This document shows positions 62,085-64,000 of a stretch of 64,000 nt of DNA, piece by piece. The notes under the pieces were generated by a model. The model worked only from the letters and a program-made list of their open reading frames with translations. It was not told the origin of the DNA and made no database searches. This stretch comes from Microvirga sp. 3-52. Lineage in GTDB: Bacteria; Pseudomonadota; Alphaproteobacteria; Rhizobiales; Beijerinckiaceae. Location of the stretch: assembly GCF_018383585.1 (NCBI RefSeq), contig NZ_JAHAMK010000004.1, positions 138,457-202,456 on the forward strand. The letters run 5' to 3'. Made by a program: the position numbers and the translations under genes. Position 1 is the stretch's first letter. Each line of letters begins with the position of its first letter.

Positions 62085-63714
62085 ATTCCAGCTCGCCGAC
62101 GGCGCTCTCGACCGCTTCGACCACGGCGCCAGAGCGCACGAGATCGAGTGCCTGACGCATCTCGGTAGCATACCATCGGTCGCCCTCGAGCGCCGGTGGA
62201 ACGACGGCGCGGATCGCCTCCATCGCCGCCCGCGAGCCCTTGCCCAGCGGGTAATCCTTGGCGAGCGGCTCCACGAGCGTGAGCGCCTGCGCGGCCATCA
62301 GCAACTCGCCCGCCACGATCTGCTCCACGTTTTCCACGATGGTACGCGCCTTGCGCCCGCACCAGGTCGAGTTGGAGACATGATCCTCGGCGTTGGACTT
62401 GCCCGGAATCGAATCGACCGAACCCGGCGTCGCAAGCCCGCGGTTCTCCATCACCAGCGCCGACAGGGAGCACTGCACCGTGGCAAAGCCCGTATTGAGG
62501 CCGCGCTTGCCCGCCAGAAGATTGCGCGGCAATCCGTAGGACATGGTGGGATCGATGAGGCGCGCGAGGCGCCGCTCGGAGATGGTGCCGAGATCGGCCA
62601 TCGCGATGGCCAGGAAATCCATGGCCTGCGCCATGTACTGCCCGTGGAAATGGCCGCCCGAGATCGACACGTAGCCGCCCTGCCCGTCGTCGAAGATCAG
62701 CGGGTTGTCGGTGGCGGAGTTCATTTCCGTGCCGATGATGCGCTCCACGTACTCCACCGCCTCGACGGCGGGTCCGTGAACCTGCGGCGTGCAGCGCAGG
62801 GAATAGACGTCCTGCACGCGAGGCGCAGCGGGCGTTCCCGGCTGACGCGGCTCGTCGGGGAACACGATATCGCGCGCCGCTTGCGAACAGCGCTTCGTGC
62901 CGTCGAGGATCCGCAGAAGATTGCGGGCGACCAGCGCCTGCCCCGGATGCGGACGTGCCTTGTGCACGCGCGGATCGAAGGCTGCGAGCTCGCCGCGCAT
63001 GGCCTCGAGCGACAGGCACATGGCGATGTCGGCCTGCTTCAGGAGGCGGCGCGCGTCGAACGTGGCGAGAGCACCGAGCGCGAGCGACGTGGTCGAGCCG
63101 TTGATGAGGGCGGAGGCATCCTTCGCACCGAGCTCGAAATCGGGATCGAAACCGGCAGCCCTGATGGCTTCGCGCGCCGGCATCCGGCGGCCGCGATAAA
63201 CCATTTCGGCCTCCTCGAAGCCGCAGACTGCACCGGCCATATGGGCGAGCGGCGCGAGATCGCCCGAAGCGCCGACGGAGCCCTTCTCGGGAATGACCGG
63301 ATGCAGGCCCGCATTGAGGAAGGCGATGAGCCGCTCGACCAGTTCCACGCGCGGTCCGGAATAGTTCGACGCGAAGGCGTTGGCGCGCAGGAGCATCATG
63401 GCCCGCGTCACGTCCTCGGCGAACGGCTCACCGACTCCCGTGGCGTGGGCGTAGACCGTCTTGCGCTGATAGGCCGCCATGTCACTGATGAGGACGCGCT
63501 GGTCCTTGAACAGCCCGACGCCGGTGTTGAAGGCATACATGAGCGGCGCTTCGTCGTGCATCCAGGTGCGGTCGATATAAGCCCGCGTCGCCGCGATCCG
63601 CTCGTGTGCCTCCGGCGCCAGGGCGGCTTGGGCGAATGCTCCTTCGGCATCGGGGCGCGCCACGCGCACCACGTCCTGAATGCCGAGAGTGGCCCCGTCG
63701 AGCTTGACCGTCAT
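62083..63714 (-). CDS. hutH: Histidine ammonia-lyase family (MIO) aromatic amino acid lyase
   Basis: A 543-residue lyase of the HAL/PAL/TAL family, which removes ammonia from an aromatic amino acid. The self-forming MIO cofactor motif Ala149-Ser150-Gly151 is in GSVGASGDLAPLAHM, and the catalytic Tyr60 in YAFNTGVG. Ala89-His90 in VYAHATGVGEP occupies the selectivity spot; the single His at the second place resembles HAL (Ser-His) rather than typical PAL. NSATDNPLIF and SNAEDHVSNS (Glu of HAL type) are also present. It is about 30 residues longer than standard HutH, and no hutU, hutI or hutG is near, so histidine as substrate is likely but not certain. Confidence 0.8.
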   Translation of the reverse strand: MTVKLDGATLGIQDVVRVARPDAEGAFAQAALAPEAHERIAATRAYIDRTWMHDEAPLMYAFNTGVGLFKDQRVLISDMAAYQRKTVYAHATGVGEPFAEDVTRAMMLLRANAFASNYSGPRVELVERLIAFLNAGLHPVIPEKGSVGASGDLAPLAHMAGAVCGFEEAEMVYRGRRMPAREAIRAAGFDPDFELGAKDASALINGSTTSLALGALATFDARRLLKQADIAMCLSLEAMRGELAAFDPRVHKARPHPGQALVARNLLRILDGTKRCSQAARDIVFPDEPRQPGTPAAPRVQDVYSLRCTPQVHGPAVEAVEYVERIIGTEMNSATDNPLIFDDGQGGYVSISGGHFHGQYMAQAMDFLAIAMADLGTISERRLARLIDPTMSYGLPRNLLAGKRGLNTGFATVQCSLSALVMENRGLATPGSVDSIPGKSNAEDHVSNSTWCGRKARTIVENVEQIVAGELLMAAQALTLVEPLAKDYPLGKGSRAAMEAIRAVVPPALEGDRWYATEMRQALDLVRSGAVVEAVESAVGELE

Positions 63715-63791
63715 CGCTGTTCCTCACGTTGAAGAAAAAGGGATACCGGGGCTTCGGACGCGGTGCAACCGCCGCCCGGAGCATGAGCATA

Positions 63792-64000
63792 TCACAGAGC
63801 CAGCACCTGTAGGCCCAGGGCTTGGGAGCCCTGAGCCGTCAGGTTGATCGAGGGAGGTGCGACGGGCCGCCCGGTTCGATGACTATGGGTGAGATGGAAG
63901 AGCCGGACGGCGCTTCGCACGCGGTACTTTTCAGGCGGACCTCCTGCGCTGTCAGCCCAGGGTCGGCCTCCCGCGATCACAGGCGTGCGAGGCCTGCGGC
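63792..64000 (-). CDS. Possible 3' end of a minus-strand gene running off the window
   Basis: The minus-strand frame is open from the window edge to TGA at 63792-63794, giving about 68 residues (for example GGPPEKYRVRSAVRLFHLTH and INLTAQGSQALGLQVLAL). The region before it (63715-63791) is the hutH leader. I recognise no domain, and codon use is only fair, so it may be chance; the upstream part lies outside the window. Confidence 0.25.
   Translation of the reverse strand, partial: RRPRTPVIAGGRPWADSAGGPPEKYRVRSAVRLFHLTHSHRTGRPVAPPSINLTAQGSQALGLQVLAL

Overview
The window looks like chromosomal DNA of a GC-rich alphaproteobacterium of the order Hyphomicrobiales (Rhizobiales), plausibly close to Methylobacteriaceae such as Microvirga. 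Reasons: rhizobial-type cellulose genes (bcsN, bcsA, bcsB, bcsZ and a TPR gene in place of bcsC), a Zur-type regulator, many solute-binding-protein ABC importers, long operons with ATGA or GTGA stop/start overlaps, and intergenic palindromes of the kind common in this order. The placement is inferred from protein resemblance and layout. I saw no tRNA, rRNA, CRISPR array, IS element, integrase or phage gene.

Layout. 1-6032: a sugar importer of the RbsA/RbsC/RbsB type followed by a xylose-isomerase-like sugar isomerase/epimerase and a Gfo/Idh/MocA dehydrogenase. 6095-7200: two adjacent Fur-superfamily genes, one a normal Zur, the other with a Zur-like DNA-binding half and no cysteine zinc site, with dyads between them. 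7257-12249: an RND efflux pump and its adaptor, divergent from a TetR regulator with a palindromic operator. 12264-16506: a glutarate catabolism unit (CoA-transferase, DapB-like protein, glutaryl-CoA dehydrogenase) divergent from a LysR gene. 16497-17684: a Bcr/CflA-type exporter.

18037-27164 is a cellulose synthesis operon. 27261-38445, on the same strand after 96 bases, is an eight-gene chemosensory operon: CheW, CheR-TPR, CheW, MCP, CheA-REC, CheB, a REC-REC-histidine kinase and a REC-PAS-kinase-REC. Its core resembles the Wsp system of Pseudomonas and the Che3 cluster of Rhodospirillum centenum, but no GGDEF (diguanylate cyclase) gene is present. Two phosphorelay kinases sit where Wsp has its cyclase, beside a cellulose synthase whose PilZ domain should bind c-di-GMP. 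This is the most interesting region.

38591-44274: a dipeptide/oligopeptide ABC importer. 44281-49616: an AI-2E-type membrane protein with an extra C-terminal domain, a Tat-exported dienelactone-hydrolase-like protein, a Dcp peptidase and a possible 58-residue protein. 49704-52858 (minus): aldose 1-epimerase, SMP-30 lactonase and an amidase. 53015-57567: a branched-chain-amino-acid/amide-type ABC importer with its two permeases fused. 57672-59203: a [2Fe-2S] ferredoxin and a thioredoxin-reductase-like ferredoxin-NADP reductase, separated by two long palindromes. 59435-63714: an M20 amidohydrolase, two GNAT acetyltransferases, a small secreted repeat protein and an orphan histidine-ammonia-lyase-family enzyme. 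The last 200 bases may hold the end of another minus-strand gene.
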